64,000 nt of DNA from Lewinella sp. LCG006 (GTDB taxonomy: Bacteria > Bacteroidota > Bacteroidia > Chitinophagales > Saprospiraceae). The notes below the pieces were generated by a model, which saw only the letters and a list, made by a program, of their open reading frames with translations, was not told the origin of the DNA and did not search any database. Where the stretch lies: assembly GCF_040784935.1 (NCBI RefSeq), contig NZ_CP160680.1:3752501-3816500 (forward strand), read 5' to 3'. Below, piece by piece: positions 7,102 to 16,374 of the stretch (positions are counted from its first letter, which is position 1; the number at the start of each line of letters is the position of its first letter). A program made the position numbers and the translations under genes.

Positions 7102-9321
7102 ATGACTTTCAAAACCTTCCTCCAACTGCTCAAACGCAACTTCCTGCTGATCCTGGCGGGTGGTTTGCTGGCAGGGAGTGCGGCCTACTGGCTGATCTCC
7201 AAGCAAAAACAAGAACACACCTCCGAAGCACTGATGAGCACGGGCATCATCTCCAGTGTGAGCATCGAAAATACCCAGGGAGGGAAAAGCACCGATCGTG
7301 ATTACGCGCAAAACGAGCTGGAAAACCTCATCAGCCTGGCTACTGCTCACAAAACCAGAGAGGAACTGGCTACCCGCCTCCTCGCACGCTATCTCACCCT
7401 CGATCAGGCCGATAAGCGCTGGATCAGTACTTCGGAATTCGAGCACCTCCAAGAAGAGGTCTTTACCGCCAATCTGTGGGCCAATAAAGGCCTGGATTTT
7501 GAAACGACACTGGCCAAACTGGAAGCTGCTCGCGATGCAACAGATGCCAATGATGTTCAGAAAATCATCTATTCCGATGAGCCTTATTTTGGTGTGGAAT
7601 ACCTCCAGGAGAACCTCCAGGTTTACCGCAAAGGTACCAGTGATCTGCTCCGTTTTGTGTATACCACTACTGATGCTGCTATTTGTCAGCAAACGCTCAA
7701 CGAATTGTTGGCCCTCTTTCTCGACAAACACAAAACACTCAAAAAAGGACAATCGTCAGAAGTATCGGAGTTTTTTGCCACAGCTACCACCAAATCCGCT
7801 GATCGTCTGGATGCCGCCGAAGCGCGCTTATTGCAGTTTCGGGTACAGAACAATATCATCAACTACAATGAGCAAACCCGCACCATTGCTATTCGTAAGG
7901 AGGATTTAGACGAGTTGCGCTTTCGCGAAAACATGAATCTCCAAGGGGTAGCAGCCACCCGGAAAAGGGTAGAAGCGGAGTTGGGTAATCGCTCGGCCCT
8001 CAGTGAAATCAACGAAGGATTGGCCAGTTTGCGGGAAGAATTAAGCAAAGTGTCGGGGCAATTAGCCAAAATTGAAATTACTGCCCAGGAAGAGACCCCC
8101 GCGGCAGGCTTGGCCCGAAAAAGAGAACTTCAGGCCCGCCAGCAAGAACTGGAAGAACAAATGAACCGCTACGTCCAACAACGCTTCGATTTTGAACAAT
8201 CCCCCAGCGGCGTTCAGACCGAAGCCCTGCTGACGGAGTGGCTCAACACCATCGTTACCGAAGAGCAAGGTGCGGCCAAACTGGGCGTCATCGACCAACG
8301 CCAGCAGGAATTTGCCGACATCTACAGCCAGTACGCTCCCTGGGGCTCGGAGCTCAATGAGATTCAGCGCGAAATCGATTTGGCGGAAGACGAATACCTG
8401 GAAAATCTACACAGCTACAACCAGGCGCTTTTGCACCAGCAAAACACGCTGTTGTCGACCAACCTGGAGTTGATCGACAGCCCCTATTTGCCGATAGAGA
8501 AGCCCGACTACAAGCGATTTCTCCTCATGATCATCGGTTTTATGGGCGGAAGCTTTACCGTACTGGCCGTATTGATCGCTCTGGCATTTATGGATGATAG
8601 CCTCAAAACGCCAGACATCGTTCGCGAAAAGATGGGACTGGAAGTGGCCACCCTCACCCCGAATTTCGCCCACGGAAAACGGACCAAAGGAGGAAAAATA
8701 CAACTAGAGGCCGCCCGAGAACAAGCCATGGCTTTATTGCTACAGCAGATCAAGGTAGAAACCCTCCAGAAAGACAGCCCGCCCAAGCTCATCCTGGTCA
8801 CCAGCACGCGGCGCGAAGAAGGAAAAAGCTGGATTGCCCGTCAAACGGCAGATTTGCTTAGAGCCGAAGACAATCGTGTATTGTATCTCTACCCGGTAGA
8901 AGGCGGTGTCCTCCCTTCAGATAGTGGCGAAGACAATCTCGGCTACGAAATGTCGAGCCGGATGCTGGACGCTGAAAAATTAAAAAACCTCACCATCTTC
9001 GGTGAGCTGGCACCCTATCTCGAAGTGTACCACTACATCATCATGGAGATTCCAGCGCTACTGACGGGCAAGTACCCACTGCCGTTGCTGCGTCGTTTTG
9101 ATCTGAGCCTTCTCGTCTGTCGGGCCAACCGCAACTGGGAAGAAGCCGATCAGCAGGCACTGAAAACGCTCCAGCGCGCTAGTCGCAACCCTATTCGCGT
9201 GGTGCTTAATGGCGCAGATATGGATACGGTGGAAACCTTTATGGGCGAACTTTCCAACCCTTTGGCTCCATTGGTCATGAGCAAGTCGGAGAAAAAACAA
9301 CCCCTTTCTTATGATCTCTAG
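7102..9321 (+). CDS. Wzz/BY-kinase-like chain-length protein with degenerate kinase domain
   Basis: This 739-residue inner membrane protein has a Wzz domain (membrane segment about 13-32, long periplasmic coiled coil, second membrane segment about 470-496) followed by a cytoplasmic P-loop domain. The Walker A region at about 563-577 reads TSTRREEGKSW, keeping EGKS. The segment where BY-kinases have Walker A' reads RVLYLYPVEGG and lacks the usual acidic residues. Walker B is reduced to YIIMEIPA at about 644, and there is no tyrosine-rich tail. It probably controls polymer length and scaffolds export, but tyrosine kinase activity is doubtful. The next gene overlaps its end by 11 bp. Confidence 0.85.
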   Translation: MTFKTFLQLLKRNFLLILAGGLLAGSAAYWLISKQKQEHTSEALMSTGIISSVSIENTQGGKSTDRDYAQNELENLISLATAHKTREELATRLLARYLTLDQADKRWISTSEFEHLQEEVFTANLWANKGLDFETTLAKLEAARDATDANDVQKIIYSDEPYFGVEYLQENLQVYRKGTSDLLRFVYTTTDAAICQQTLNELLALFLDKHKTLKKGQSSEVSEFFATATTKSADRLDAAEARLLQFRVQNNIINYNEQTRTIAIRKEDLDELRFRENMNLQGVAATRKRVEAELGNRSALSEINEGLASLREELSKVSGQLAKIEITAQEETPAAGLARKRELQARQQELEEQMNRYVQQRFDFEQSPSGVQTEALLTEWLNTIVTEEQGAAKLGVIDQRQQEFADIYSQYAPWGSELNEIQREIDLAEDEYLENLHSYNQALLHQQNTLLSTNLELIDSPYLPIEKPDYKRFLLMIIGFMGGSFTVLAVLIALAFMDDSLKTPDIVREKMGLEVATLTPNFAHGKRTKGGKIQLEAAREQAMALLLQQIKVETLQKDSPPKLILVTSTRREEGKSWIARQTADLLRAEDNRVLYLYPVEGGVLPSDSGEDNLGYEMSSRMLDAEKLKNLTIFGELAPYLEVYHYIIMEIPALLTGKYPLPLLRRFDLSLLVCRANRNWEEADQQALKTLQRASRNPIRVVLNGADMDTVETFMGELSNPLAPLVMSKSEKKQPLSYDL

Positions 9322-10546
9322 CACACCAATGGCGGTAAAGGGAGGGCAGGAGCGGGCAGCATCCTTACCCCCTATTGTCTGCGTGGGCTTCCCGCGTTGG
9401 GAAGGTGCTGATTATCTCAGTTCTACGGTGCAACTGATGGGCGAGTTGGCACGTAAGCACCGGGTACTTTATGTTGATTATCCTTTTACGTACAAGGATG
9501 TATGGGGGAATGACGAGGGGGTGCCAAGGGCTGCCCTTTCGGGCGAAACACCCGCTTTGCAGGAACGCATACTTGCCCACGGCGGCAAGGTACAGTTGCT
9601 ACGTTTACCTCCTTTCCTTCCAGCCAACTTCCTAACCAACAACTTGGCCTACGATGCCGTATTGGCCTGGAACGCGCAGCGTGCTGCTCGTGCTATCCGT
9701 AAAGCTCTAAAGCAGTTGGCCTGGGAAAACCCTATAGTGATCAATGCCTTCAATCCGGCTTTGGGCAATGCTCTGGCGGGTAAGCTCAACGAACAATTGC
9801 TGGTCTATTACTGCTACGACGAGATCAGTGCTGCACCCTGGATTGCACAGCATGGTGCCCGTCATGAACAACGGTTTTTAGCGAATGTAGATCTTACGAT
9901 TGTCTCTTCGCAGGGACTTTACGACCACAAGAAAGGAAATACACCAGCGATAGCCTTGGTGAAAAATGGCGTCAACCTGGATTTGTTCAAAACTACTGGC
10001 CAACGCCCCACGGATGTGCCTGATGGGCAAATTATCGGTTATGTAGGGTCGGTAGATGATCGCCTGAATTATCAACTTTTGGACAGTATCGCCTTGAGTT
10101 ATCCCGAGGTCGCCCTGGTTTTTGTGGGACGCATCATGGCCGAACGAGCTGCACGTAAGTTAGCGACCTTACCCAATGTTCACCTGCTAGGTCCCAAGCC
10201 ACCGGAGCAACTGGGCGATTATCTGGAGAGCTTCTCCCTGGGTTTGATCCCTTTTGTCAAAAATGATTTGACGGCCGGCATCTATCCCCTAAAAATCAAC
10301 GAATACCTCGCATTGGGCCTACCTGTTGTGAGTACCAATTTTGCCGACCTCAGTGATTTTTCGGGCTTCATCGAAGAGGCTCCCAATACGGCCGTTTTTC
10401 TGAAAGCCGTAGCACGTGCATTGTCAGGTCAAGCGCCTGCAACACCTTCCGAACGCCGAAATTTTGCCGCTGAAAATTCGTGGCAAGGGCGCGCTGAAAA
10501 ACTGACGACCATCTTAACCAATCACCTCATCACAATCGCCCATTAA
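9311..10546 (+). CDS. Glycosyltransferase, GT4/GT1-like GT-B fold
   Basis: A soluble 411-residue GT-B type glycosyltransferase. The second half holds the nucleotide-sugar domain: IIGYVGSVDDRLNYQLLDSI, LVFVGRI, then NVHLLGPKPPEQLGDYL and a region ending EYLALGLPVVSTNF with the family's typical Glu position. The N-terminal half (VCVGFPRWEGADYLSSTVQL) resembles proteins that strip leading sugar chains in Bacteroidetes capsule loci. It overlaps the previous gene by 11 bp and the next by one base (TAATG), so it is embedded in the operon. Donor and acceptor are unknown. Confidence 0.82.
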   Translation: MISSTPMAVKGGQERAASLPPIVCVGFPRWEGADYLSSTVQLMGELARKHRVLYVDYPFTYKDVWGNDEGVPRAALSGETPALQERILAHGGKVQLLRLPPFLPANFLTNNLAYDAVLAWNAQRAARAIRKALKQLAWENPIVINAFNPALGNALAGKLNEQLLVYYCYDEISAAPWIAQHGARHEQRFLANVDLTIVSSQGLYDHKKGNTPAIALVKNGVNLDLFKTTGQRPTDVPDGQIIGYVGSVDDRLNYQLLDSIALSYPEVALVFVGRIMAERAARKLATLPNVHLLGPKPPEQLGDYLESFSLGLIPFVKNDLTAGIYPLKINEYLALGLPVVSTNFADLSDFSGFIEEAPNTAVFLKAVARALSGQAPATPSERRNFAAENSWQGRAEKLTTILTNHLITIAH

Positions 10547-12009
10547 TGTCCAATACGGTCTTCCATAAAGCGAGCGGAACGAATTGGTTGCAACAGCGAT
10601 CTGTTCAGCTATTGCTGTTGGGGATAACGGGACTGCTTGGTTTGGCGATGGGATTTTTAGGCTTGAAAGTAGCTGCTGCGCTGGCCCTGTTGCCGCTAGC
10701 GATCCTTTTTGCGGGCCTGGTTATCAGCAAGCCACAGATTGGTTTGTGGTATGCCTTGGTGTTTTCTTTTTTAGCATCGGGGCTTACCCGCTACATTGCT
10801 ATTCCCTGGGGCTTGATGATTGATACCGTACTCATCATTGCCATGGTGGGTTGGGGCGTACGCCAATTGCTGACGCGTGATTGGACCTTTGTGCGTCAGG
10901 ATGTATTGATCGTCACAGCGCTGTGGTTTGGTTTTGTGTTTTTGCAACTGTTCAACCCGGAAAGTCCGGGCCCGGTAGCCTGGTTTTACGCCATGCGGGC
11001 ACTGGGTTTCTATACCATTATCGGTTTTGTGCTCACCTTTACTTACCTGAGAGAGTACCGCTATTTTCGACAGTTTATAGAGGTAGTTTTTGTCATTTCT
11101 GTGATCGGAGCAATCTGGGCATTAAAACAAAAATTTATCGGCACCGATGCCGCTGAGGATTACTGGTTGTACGTAGATGGCCACCACGATGAACACGTCT
11201 TGCATGGCGTTTTACGAACATTTTCATTTTACAGTGATGCGGGCCAGTTTGGGGCTTCGCAAGTCATGATTACCCTCATGGCCGGGATATTGTTCTTGGG
11301 GCCTTTTTCCTGGCAACGCAAGACCTGGTATGTGCTGGTCGCCCTGTTTACGCTGGTTGGTTTTTTGTATTCCGGCGCAAGAGGAGCCTTGGCTGTTCCT
11401 GTTGCTGGCGGGATGCTCTATATGTTCCTGAGCAAGAATTTCAAAATACTGTTGGCGGGCTTGTTACTTATGGCTGCTGCTTATGGTACACTAAAATACA
11501 CCTACGTTTTGCATGGTTTTCAGCCGGTGGCCCGTTTACGGACGGCCTTGTCAGCTGACAATCCTTCCTTGCAGGCGCGTTTGCGCAACCAGCGCACTTT
11601 GGGCGTCTATCTGGCCAACCGTCCCTTGGGTGGTGGCGTAGGCTCTGCCGGTTACTGGGGCGAACGTTTTCGGCCAGGATCACTATTGGCGGAAACGCCT
11701 ACCGATAGTTATTACGTGCGTATCTGGGCAGAAACGGGGATCATTGGCTTGGCCCTGCATTTGTTTTTGCTCGGCTATTTTTTGGGCAAAGGCTGCACCA
11801 TTGCCTGGCGATTGCGGCACCCCCAGCTACGAGCCCAGGTTTTGGCGGTAATGGCGGCCTACGCGGGCGTTTTATTAGCTAATTATGGTAATCAGGTTTT
11901 TTTGCAATTCCCTACGGGAGTAGTGATGGCTATCGGTTTGCCGCTGGTCTTTATGGCTCCACATTATGATGAGCAATTATTGGCCGAAGAAGAAGTAAGA
12001 AAAGTATGA
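10546..12009 (+). CDS. O-antigen ligase/Wzy-like polymerase
   Basis: A 487-residue polytopic protein with about eleven hydrophobic segments and a large periplasmic loop, the layout of Wzy polymerases and O-antigen ligases. The Wzy_C-type signature is the stretch after GFQPVARLRTAL with repeated Arg residues and NRPLGGGVGSAGYW, then TPTDSYYVRIWAETG. In this Wzx/Wzy-type operon, block polymerisation of lipid-linked repeat units is the more likely role. Its ATG shares a base with the previous stop, and it overlaps the next gene by 4 bp (ATGA). Confidence 0.82.
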   Translation: MSNTVFHKASGTNWLQQRSVQLLLLGITGLLGLAMGFLGLKVAAALALLPLAILFAGLVISKPQIGLWYALVFSFLASGLTRYIAIPWGLMIDTVLIIAMVGWGVRQLLTRDWTFVRQDVLIVTALWFGFVFLQLFNPESPGPVAWFYAMRALGFYTIIGFVLTFTYLREYRYFRQFIEVVFVISVIGAIWALKQKFIGTDAAEDYWLYVDGHHDEHVLHGVLRTFSFYSDAGQFGASQVMITLMAGILFLGPFSWQRKTWYVLVALFTLVGFLYSGARGALAVPVAGGMLYMFLSKNFKILLAGLLLMAAAYGTLKYTYVLHGFQPVARLRTALSADNPSLQARLRNQRTLGVYLANRPLGGGVGSAGYWGERFRPGSLLAETPTDSYYVRIWAETGIIGLALHLFLLGYFLGKGCTIAWRLRHPQLRAQVLAVMAAYAGVLLANYGNQVFLQFPTGVVMAIGLPLVFMAPHYDEQLLAEEEVRKV

Positions 12010-13184
12010 CCTACATGATCTATTTTATCGGAGCATTGTTGTTGGCCTACCTTGCCTGGGGAGTGTTGTATCAATTTTACTACGCGCTAGCTGGCTTGGG
12101 CTGGCAAGCCCCCGTCTGGCCCAAGGCCGAGAGCCAAAGCAAAATACTGGTCTTAATCCCCGCCTACCGCGAGGATGCCGTTATCATAAATACGGCCCGC
12201 ATCGCTACTCAACAAAATTATCCAGCAGACTGCTTCAAAGTCATCGTCATTGCTGACAGCCTGAAGCCGGAGACGCTGGCTGCCCTGCGAGCTATTCCGG
12301 TAAGGGTGGAAGAAGTCCATTTTGCTAAGAGCACCAAGTCCAAATCCTTGAATGCTTGTCTGGATCGTTTGCCGGAAGATGCCTACGATATCACCGTTCT
12401 TCTTGATGGTGATAACCTCATGGAGCCAGATTTTCTCCATCGCGTGAATGACGCTTTCGCCACTGGGGTGCGCATATTACAAGGAAGGCGCGTTGCCAAA
12501 AATAGTGACACCACCATGGCCGTCCTCGACGGTCTGAGTGAAGACATCAATAATCACATCCTTTGTGCGGGACATGCCCGTTTGGGCTTATCTGCTCGCC
12601 TGGCTGGTTCAGGAATGGCTTTTGACTCGACCCTGTTCCGGGAAACCATGCGTGAAGTAGATGCTATTGGTGGTTTTGATAAAGAACTGGAACTGCGCCT
12701 TACCCGTGCTGGTGAACGTGTTCATTATGATCCCAAGGCAATGGTTTTGGATGAAAAAGTACGCAAAGGCGATCATTTCGCCAGTCAACGCAGCCGTTGG
12801 ATTGCAGCTCAGTTTCATTATGCGGAGCAATTTTTCCCGGCTGCTTTAGTCCACTGGTTACGAAAAGGCAATTTTGATCACCTCAATAAAGCCAGCCAAA
12901 TGTTGTTGCCTCCGCGCCTGCTCACGCCGGGCATCCTGGGGCTGGGTACGGTACTGTGGGCAATGGTCGGCTGGTGGGGACTGGCTGCTGGCTGGCTCCT
13001 CGTCTTGGTCTTTAACCTGACGACTTTTTTGGCAGCCATGCCCGCTTATGCCTGGCAGTCGCCTTACCGAGATGCTTTGTTGCGAGTACCGCTGGCCTTT
13101 TGGCACGCCCTGCGCTCGCTGATCGGTTTGCGCAAAGCCAACCAACAATTTATTCATACGCCGCACGGAGAGGCGGGGAAGTAA
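12006..13184 (+). CDS. Membrane-anchored family 2 glycosyltransferase
   Basis: The 392-residue product has a GT-A family 2 domain between an N-terminal membrane segment and two or three C-terminal segments. Nucleotide-sugar binding shows in ILVLIPAYRE and in VLLDGDNLMEPDFL (the DxD-like motif). A QRSRW motif, the QxxRW signature of cellulose/hyaluronan-synthase-like enzymes, follows at about 266. This argues for an inverting enzyme working at the inner leaflet. It overlaps the polymerase gene by 4 bp and is followed by the 31-residue microprotein. Confidence 0.85.
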   Translation: MTYMIYFIGALLLAYLAWGVLYQFYYALAGLGWQAPVWPKAESQSKILVLIPAYREDAVIINTARIATQQNYPADCFKVIVIADSLKPETLAALRAIPVRVEEVHFAKSTKSKSLNACLDRLPEDAYDITVLLDGDNLMEPDFLHRVNDAFATGVRILQGRRVAKNSDTTMAVLDGLSEDINNHILCAGHARLGLSARLAGSGMAFDSTLFRETMREVDAIGGFDKELELRLTRAGERVHYDPKAMVLDEKVRKGDHFASQRSRWIAAQFHYAEQFFPAALVHWLRKGNFDHLNKASQMLLPPRLLTPGILGLGTVLWAMVGWWGLAAGWLLVLVFNLTTFLAAMPAYAWQSPYRDALLRVPLAFWHALRSLIGLRKANQQFIHTPHGEAGK

Positions 13185-13195
13185 AATCATAATCC

Positions 13196-13291
13196 ATGCT
13201 CGGAGAAGGAATGCCCTGGTATTTGTTGATGCCATTTTTATTGCTAGGAATTTTGGTCGGCATCAGTAGCGTCAAAAAACATCGATCTTAA
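13196..13291 (+). CDS. 31-residue single-pass membrane microprotein in the EPS operon
   Basis: An ATG-to-TAA frame of 32 codons fills the gap between the glycosyltransferase stop (13184) and the flippase start (13294), leaving 11 and 2 bases. The product begins MLGEGMPWY, has one hydrophobic helix (residues about 9-23, LLMPFLLLGILVGI) and ends in a basic tail (VKKHRS), giving an inside-positive C-terminus. The fit, the membrane helix and the tight spacing speak for a real gene; the lack of a strong ribosome binding site speaks against. No family is recognised. A role as a small partner of the flippase or synthase is a guess. Confidence 0.5.
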   Translation: MLGEGMPWYLLMPFLLLGILVGISSVKKHRS

Positions 13292-13293
13292 CC

Positions 13294-14610
13294 ATGGCAG
13301 ATCAAAAGAAAGGCTGGTTGAAAGCGGGAAGCTATTCCCTGCTGGGCTATGCAGCGCAGTTGGGCTTTGCTTTCGTGAGTTTTATCCTCCTGGTACGGAT
13401 GCTGCCCGAATACGAATTCGGTGTATGGGTGCTTTTTCTTACCCTCACTTCCTTTGCGGAAATGGGGCGAGGCGGCCTTTTGCAAAATGCTATTATCAAA
13501 TTTTGTGTGGAGGAAGAAGCGGAATACGCCAATATTCTCAGTAGCGGTTTTTGGGTGAATACCCTGGGGAGTGTAGTGCTCGGACTGGTCTTGGTAGCCC
13601 TCAGTTATCCGCTCAGCGTATTATGGTCGGCCCCGGAACTGACGCAATTGATGTGGTGGTACCTGCCTTGGGCTTTACTCAATGGCAGTGCGCGTTACCT
13701 GGATCTTCCGCATATGGTACACCACGATTTTAAAGGTATCTTTTGGTCGAAAGGTCTGTACGGGGGCTTCTTCCTGCTGGGCATCATCGGGCTTTGGTGG
13801 TGGAACGGAGGAATAACACTATTGGAGTTGGCCATTTTGCAAATCTTCGCAGCGGTACCTGCCTTGCTCATTTATGCCGTTTACGGCACCAGGTACCTGC
13901 GTTGGGGGAAGTATTCTGCCGATTGGGCAAAACGCATTCTTCATTTTGGGAAATACGTCCTTGGTACCAATATCAGCTCCATGCTTTTCAATAAAATGGA
14001 CTTGATGATGGTTGGCTTTTTTCTCCATCCGGCAGCAGTTGCGATCTACAATGTTGCTACGCGTGTGACCAATTACCTGGAAGTCCCGATGTCGGGCATC
14101 TCCCAGGTCATCTATCCTAAAATTGCCCTGGCCAATAGCAATGGTAGTAAGGTAGAAGTGGGAGCCTTGTACGAAAAGTCGGTCGGGCTGATTGTGGCTT
14201 TGGTGCTACCCTTGGTACTGCTGGTTTTGGGCTTGTCGGAGTGGGTGGTTGTGCTCGTTGCCGGAAAAGCCTACGCCAGTGCAGCACCCTTGTTGAACAT
14301 CCTGGTGATCGCCGTGATGATCAAGCCTTGGAGCCGCCTTTTTGGAATCACCCTGGATGCCATCGGTAAACCCCAACTCAATTTTGCTTTACTAGGCCTG
14401 GGCCTGGTGCTTAATATCATATTGAATGCCTTGTTTATCTCCTGGTGGGGCTTGCAGGGCGCAGCGATAGCCACCCTGGTGGCCATGATTTTACTGGTAG
14501 TAACCGGACAAATTCTGATTGAACGGATATTGCCCATCAGTCAGGGGAATATTTTTCGCCACATTCTGCTGGTCTACACCAAGCCCCGGCAGTTGTTAGA
14601 TTTTAAATGA
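13294..14610 (+). CDS. Wzx-type polysaccharide flippase
   Basis: This 438-residue polytopic protein has about twelve membrane segments and the polysaccharide biosynthesis/MOP exporter pattern: SYSLLGYAAQLGFAF at the start, YEFGVWVLFLTLTSFAEMG, and a central GTNISSMLFNKMDLMMVGFF segment. It should flip undecaprenyl-linked repeat units to the periplasm for polymerisation. It starts two bases after the microprotein stop and is followed at 24 bp by the methyltransferase gene. Confidence 0.88.
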   Translation: MADQKKGWLKAGSYSLLGYAAQLGFAFVSFILLVRMLPEYEFGVWVLFLTLTSFAEMGRGGLLQNAIIKFCVEEEAEYANILSSGFWVNTLGSVVLGLVLVALSYPLSVLWSAPELTQLMWWYLPWALLNGSARYLDLPHMVHHDFKGIFWSKGLYGGFFLLGIIGLWWWNGGITLLELAILQIFAAVPALLIYAVYGTRYLRWGKYSADWAKRILHFGKYVLGTNISSMLFNKMDLMMVGFFLHPAAVAIYNVATRVTNYLEVPMSGISQVIYPKIALANSNGSKVEVGALYEKSVGLIVALVLPLVLLVLGLSEWVVVLVAGKAYASAAPLLNILVIAVMIKPWSRLFGITLDAIGKPQLNFALLGLGLVLNIILNALFISWWGLQGAAIATLVAMILLVVTGQILIERILPISQGNIFRHILLVYTKPRQLLDFK

Positions 14611-14633
14611 TTGTCTAATCTTTAAGTAGAGAT

Positions 14634-15446
14634 ATGATGGAAATAGTTTTTGGAAAAATGCAGGACCAGATGAGCGAGCGGATGCGCCAGCGCCCGCGCC
14701 TGGCCAAACTGATCAAGCGAGTTTTTGGGTATACCCTGGTGGGGAATTACGCCCGTGCGCTGACCTTCAAGGAGCTCCTGGACCAATTGCCCCTGACCGA
14801 ATTCAAGCGTATTATGGATCTGGGCTGTGGCTACGGAGAATACGCCTTCATGTTGGCGGATGCACTGCCACAAGCTACCGTCACAGCCTTGGACATCAAC
14901 CAAACCTCGATCCAGAATATTGAACGACTAGCCCGTGAACATGGGATGGACAATCTGGAAACGCACGGCAATACCATTGATACCCTCCAAGATCGCGATG
15001 GTCAGTATGATTTTATCTACTCGGTAGACGTCTTTGAGCACATCAAAGAAGAGGAGATGCCTTTTGCTCAAGCCAAGGAAAAGTTACGTCCTGGTGGTTA
15101 CCTACTCATCAAAATCCCAAGCCGGGAGCAATTGACCATCTTACCAGAGGACTGGTTCGAAGACCATCACGATTGGCTGGAAGACGAGCACATTGGGCAG
15201 GTCTATGAGTTGGAAGACCTTGAAAACCGGATGAAGAAGGAAGGCTTCGAAGTCGTATACACCGCTTATGCCGATGGCTGGTGGAGCCGCCTGGGGTGGG
15301 AGTTGGGTTACCTGTCGCACAAAGCTGGCCCGGTTTGGCAACTGCTCTGTTTGCCTTTTGCGAAAAGCATGGTTTGGCTCGATCGCCTGGTACATCGTCG
15401 TAAGAATGGCAATACCATTCAGGTCATTGGCCGAAAAAGAGCTTGA
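14634..15446 (+). CDS. Class I SAM-dependent methyltransferase
   Basis: The 270-residue product carries motif I of the Rossmann-fold methyltransferases (RIMDLGCGYGEYAFML, about residues 58-73), an acidic second strand (VTALDIN) and a post-motif YDFIYSVDVFEHI, typical of methyltransferase 11/23 domains in sugar operons. It may methylate a sugar or cap the chain; chain-terminating methylation would fit with Wzz-type length control, but this is inference. Its stop lies one base before the next start. Confidence 0.82.
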   Translation: MMEIVFGKMQDQMSERMRQRPRLAKLIKRVFGYTLVGNYARALTFKELLDQLPLTEFKRIMDLGCGYGEYAFMLADALPQATVTALDINQTSIQNIERLAREHGMDNLETHGNTIDTLQDRDGQYDFIYSVDVFEHIKEEEMPFAQAKEKLRPGGYLLIKIPSREQLTILPEDWFEDHHDWLEDEHIGQVYELEDLENRMKKEGFEVVYTAYADGWWSRLGWELGYLSHKAGPVWQLLCLPFAKSMVWLDRLVHRRKNGNTIQVIGRKRA

Positions 15447-15447
15447 T

Positions 15448-16374
15448 ATGCCACCTTTAGTCAGCATCATAACGGTCAATTATCGGCAGGCGCAGATCAC
15501 CTGCGATTTTCTGGACAGCTTGCGCGAAATCCAATACCCCCACTACGAAGTATTGCTGGTAGATAATGGCCTGCTCCAGGAGGAGTCGGAACGATTTCGC
15601 CAGCACCATCCCCAAGTGAAGGTCCTTAATAGCGCCGATAACCTGGGCTTTGCTGGTGGTAACAACCTCGCCATCCGTGAAGCTGCCGGGGAATACATTT
15701 TGCTGATTAATAATGATACCATCGTGCCAGTGGATTTTTTGGGACCCTTGGTGGAGGTTTTGGAAACCCATCCGCAGGCGGGTATGGTGAGTCCCAAAAT
15801 CTACTTTTACGATCAGCCTCGAATGCTGCAATACGCGGGTACTGGCAAGATAGACTTTCGTACCGGCCGGGGCCAAGATGCCGCAAAAGGAACGCTTGAT
15901 GAGGGGCAGTTTGATGTTTTGCGCCAAGCAGATTATGCCCATGGAGCTTGTGTACTTATACGCCGAGCTTTGTTGGAAGAGATTGGCTTACTGCGGGAAG
16001 ATTACTTTATGTATTACGAAGAGTTGGATTTTAGCGTGCGTGCCCGACGGGCGGGATGGGAGATTTTGTACACCCCTGCAGCTTACATTCACCACCGCGA
16101 ATCTAGCTCAATGGGCAAGGCCAGCCCGCTGAAGACCTATTATATGTTTCGCAATCGTTGGCTGTTTATTCGCCGGTTTGGCCAGGGGATGGATTACCCG
16201 ATCTTTCTGCTGTATTTTCTTTTTGTGGCCTTGCCGCTTAATGCGGTTCGCTTTGTACGTCAGGCGAATTGGGCGCATCTGAAATCACTGTGGCGCAGCT
16301 TGCGCTGGAATTTGGGCAGCATTCGTATTTCACACCAGGTTCCTGTTTTTGCCACTACACCCCCACAGCGATGA
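15448..16374 (+). CDS. Family 2 glycosyltransferase, rhamnosyltransferase-like
   Basis: A 308-residue GT-A enzyme: PPLVSIITVNYRQ at the N-terminus, NSADNLGFAGGNNLAIREA (the GFAGGNN signature of the RfbF/WcaA-type branch), and LINNDTIVP as DxD equivalent. HGACVLIRRALLEEIGLLRE and MYYEELDFSVRARRAGW follow as acceptor-site motifs. I chose ATG 15448, one base after the methyltransferase stop; the longer frame from 15268 would lie within that gene. It overlaps the next gene by ATGA. Donor sugar unknown. Confidence 0.88.
   Translation: MPPLVSIITVNYRQAQITCDFLDSLREIQYPHYEVLLVDNGLLQEESERFRQHHPQVKVLNSADNLGFAGGNNLAIREAAGEYILLINNDTIVPVDFLGPLVEVLETHPQAGMVSPKIYFYDQPRMLQYAGTGKIDFRTGRGQDAAKGTLDEGQFDVLRQADYAHGACVLIRRALLEEIGLLREDYFMYYEELDFSVRARRAGWEILYTPAAYIHHRESSSMGKASPLKTYYMFRNRWLFIRRFGQGMDYPIFLLYFLFVALPLNAVRFVRQANWAHLKSLWRSLRWNLGSIRISHQVPVFATTPPQR

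Noticed and set aside
6823-7752. 309-residue leftward frame
   Set aside because: It is antisense to the TolC-like and chain-length genes, which are clearly coding in the other direction.
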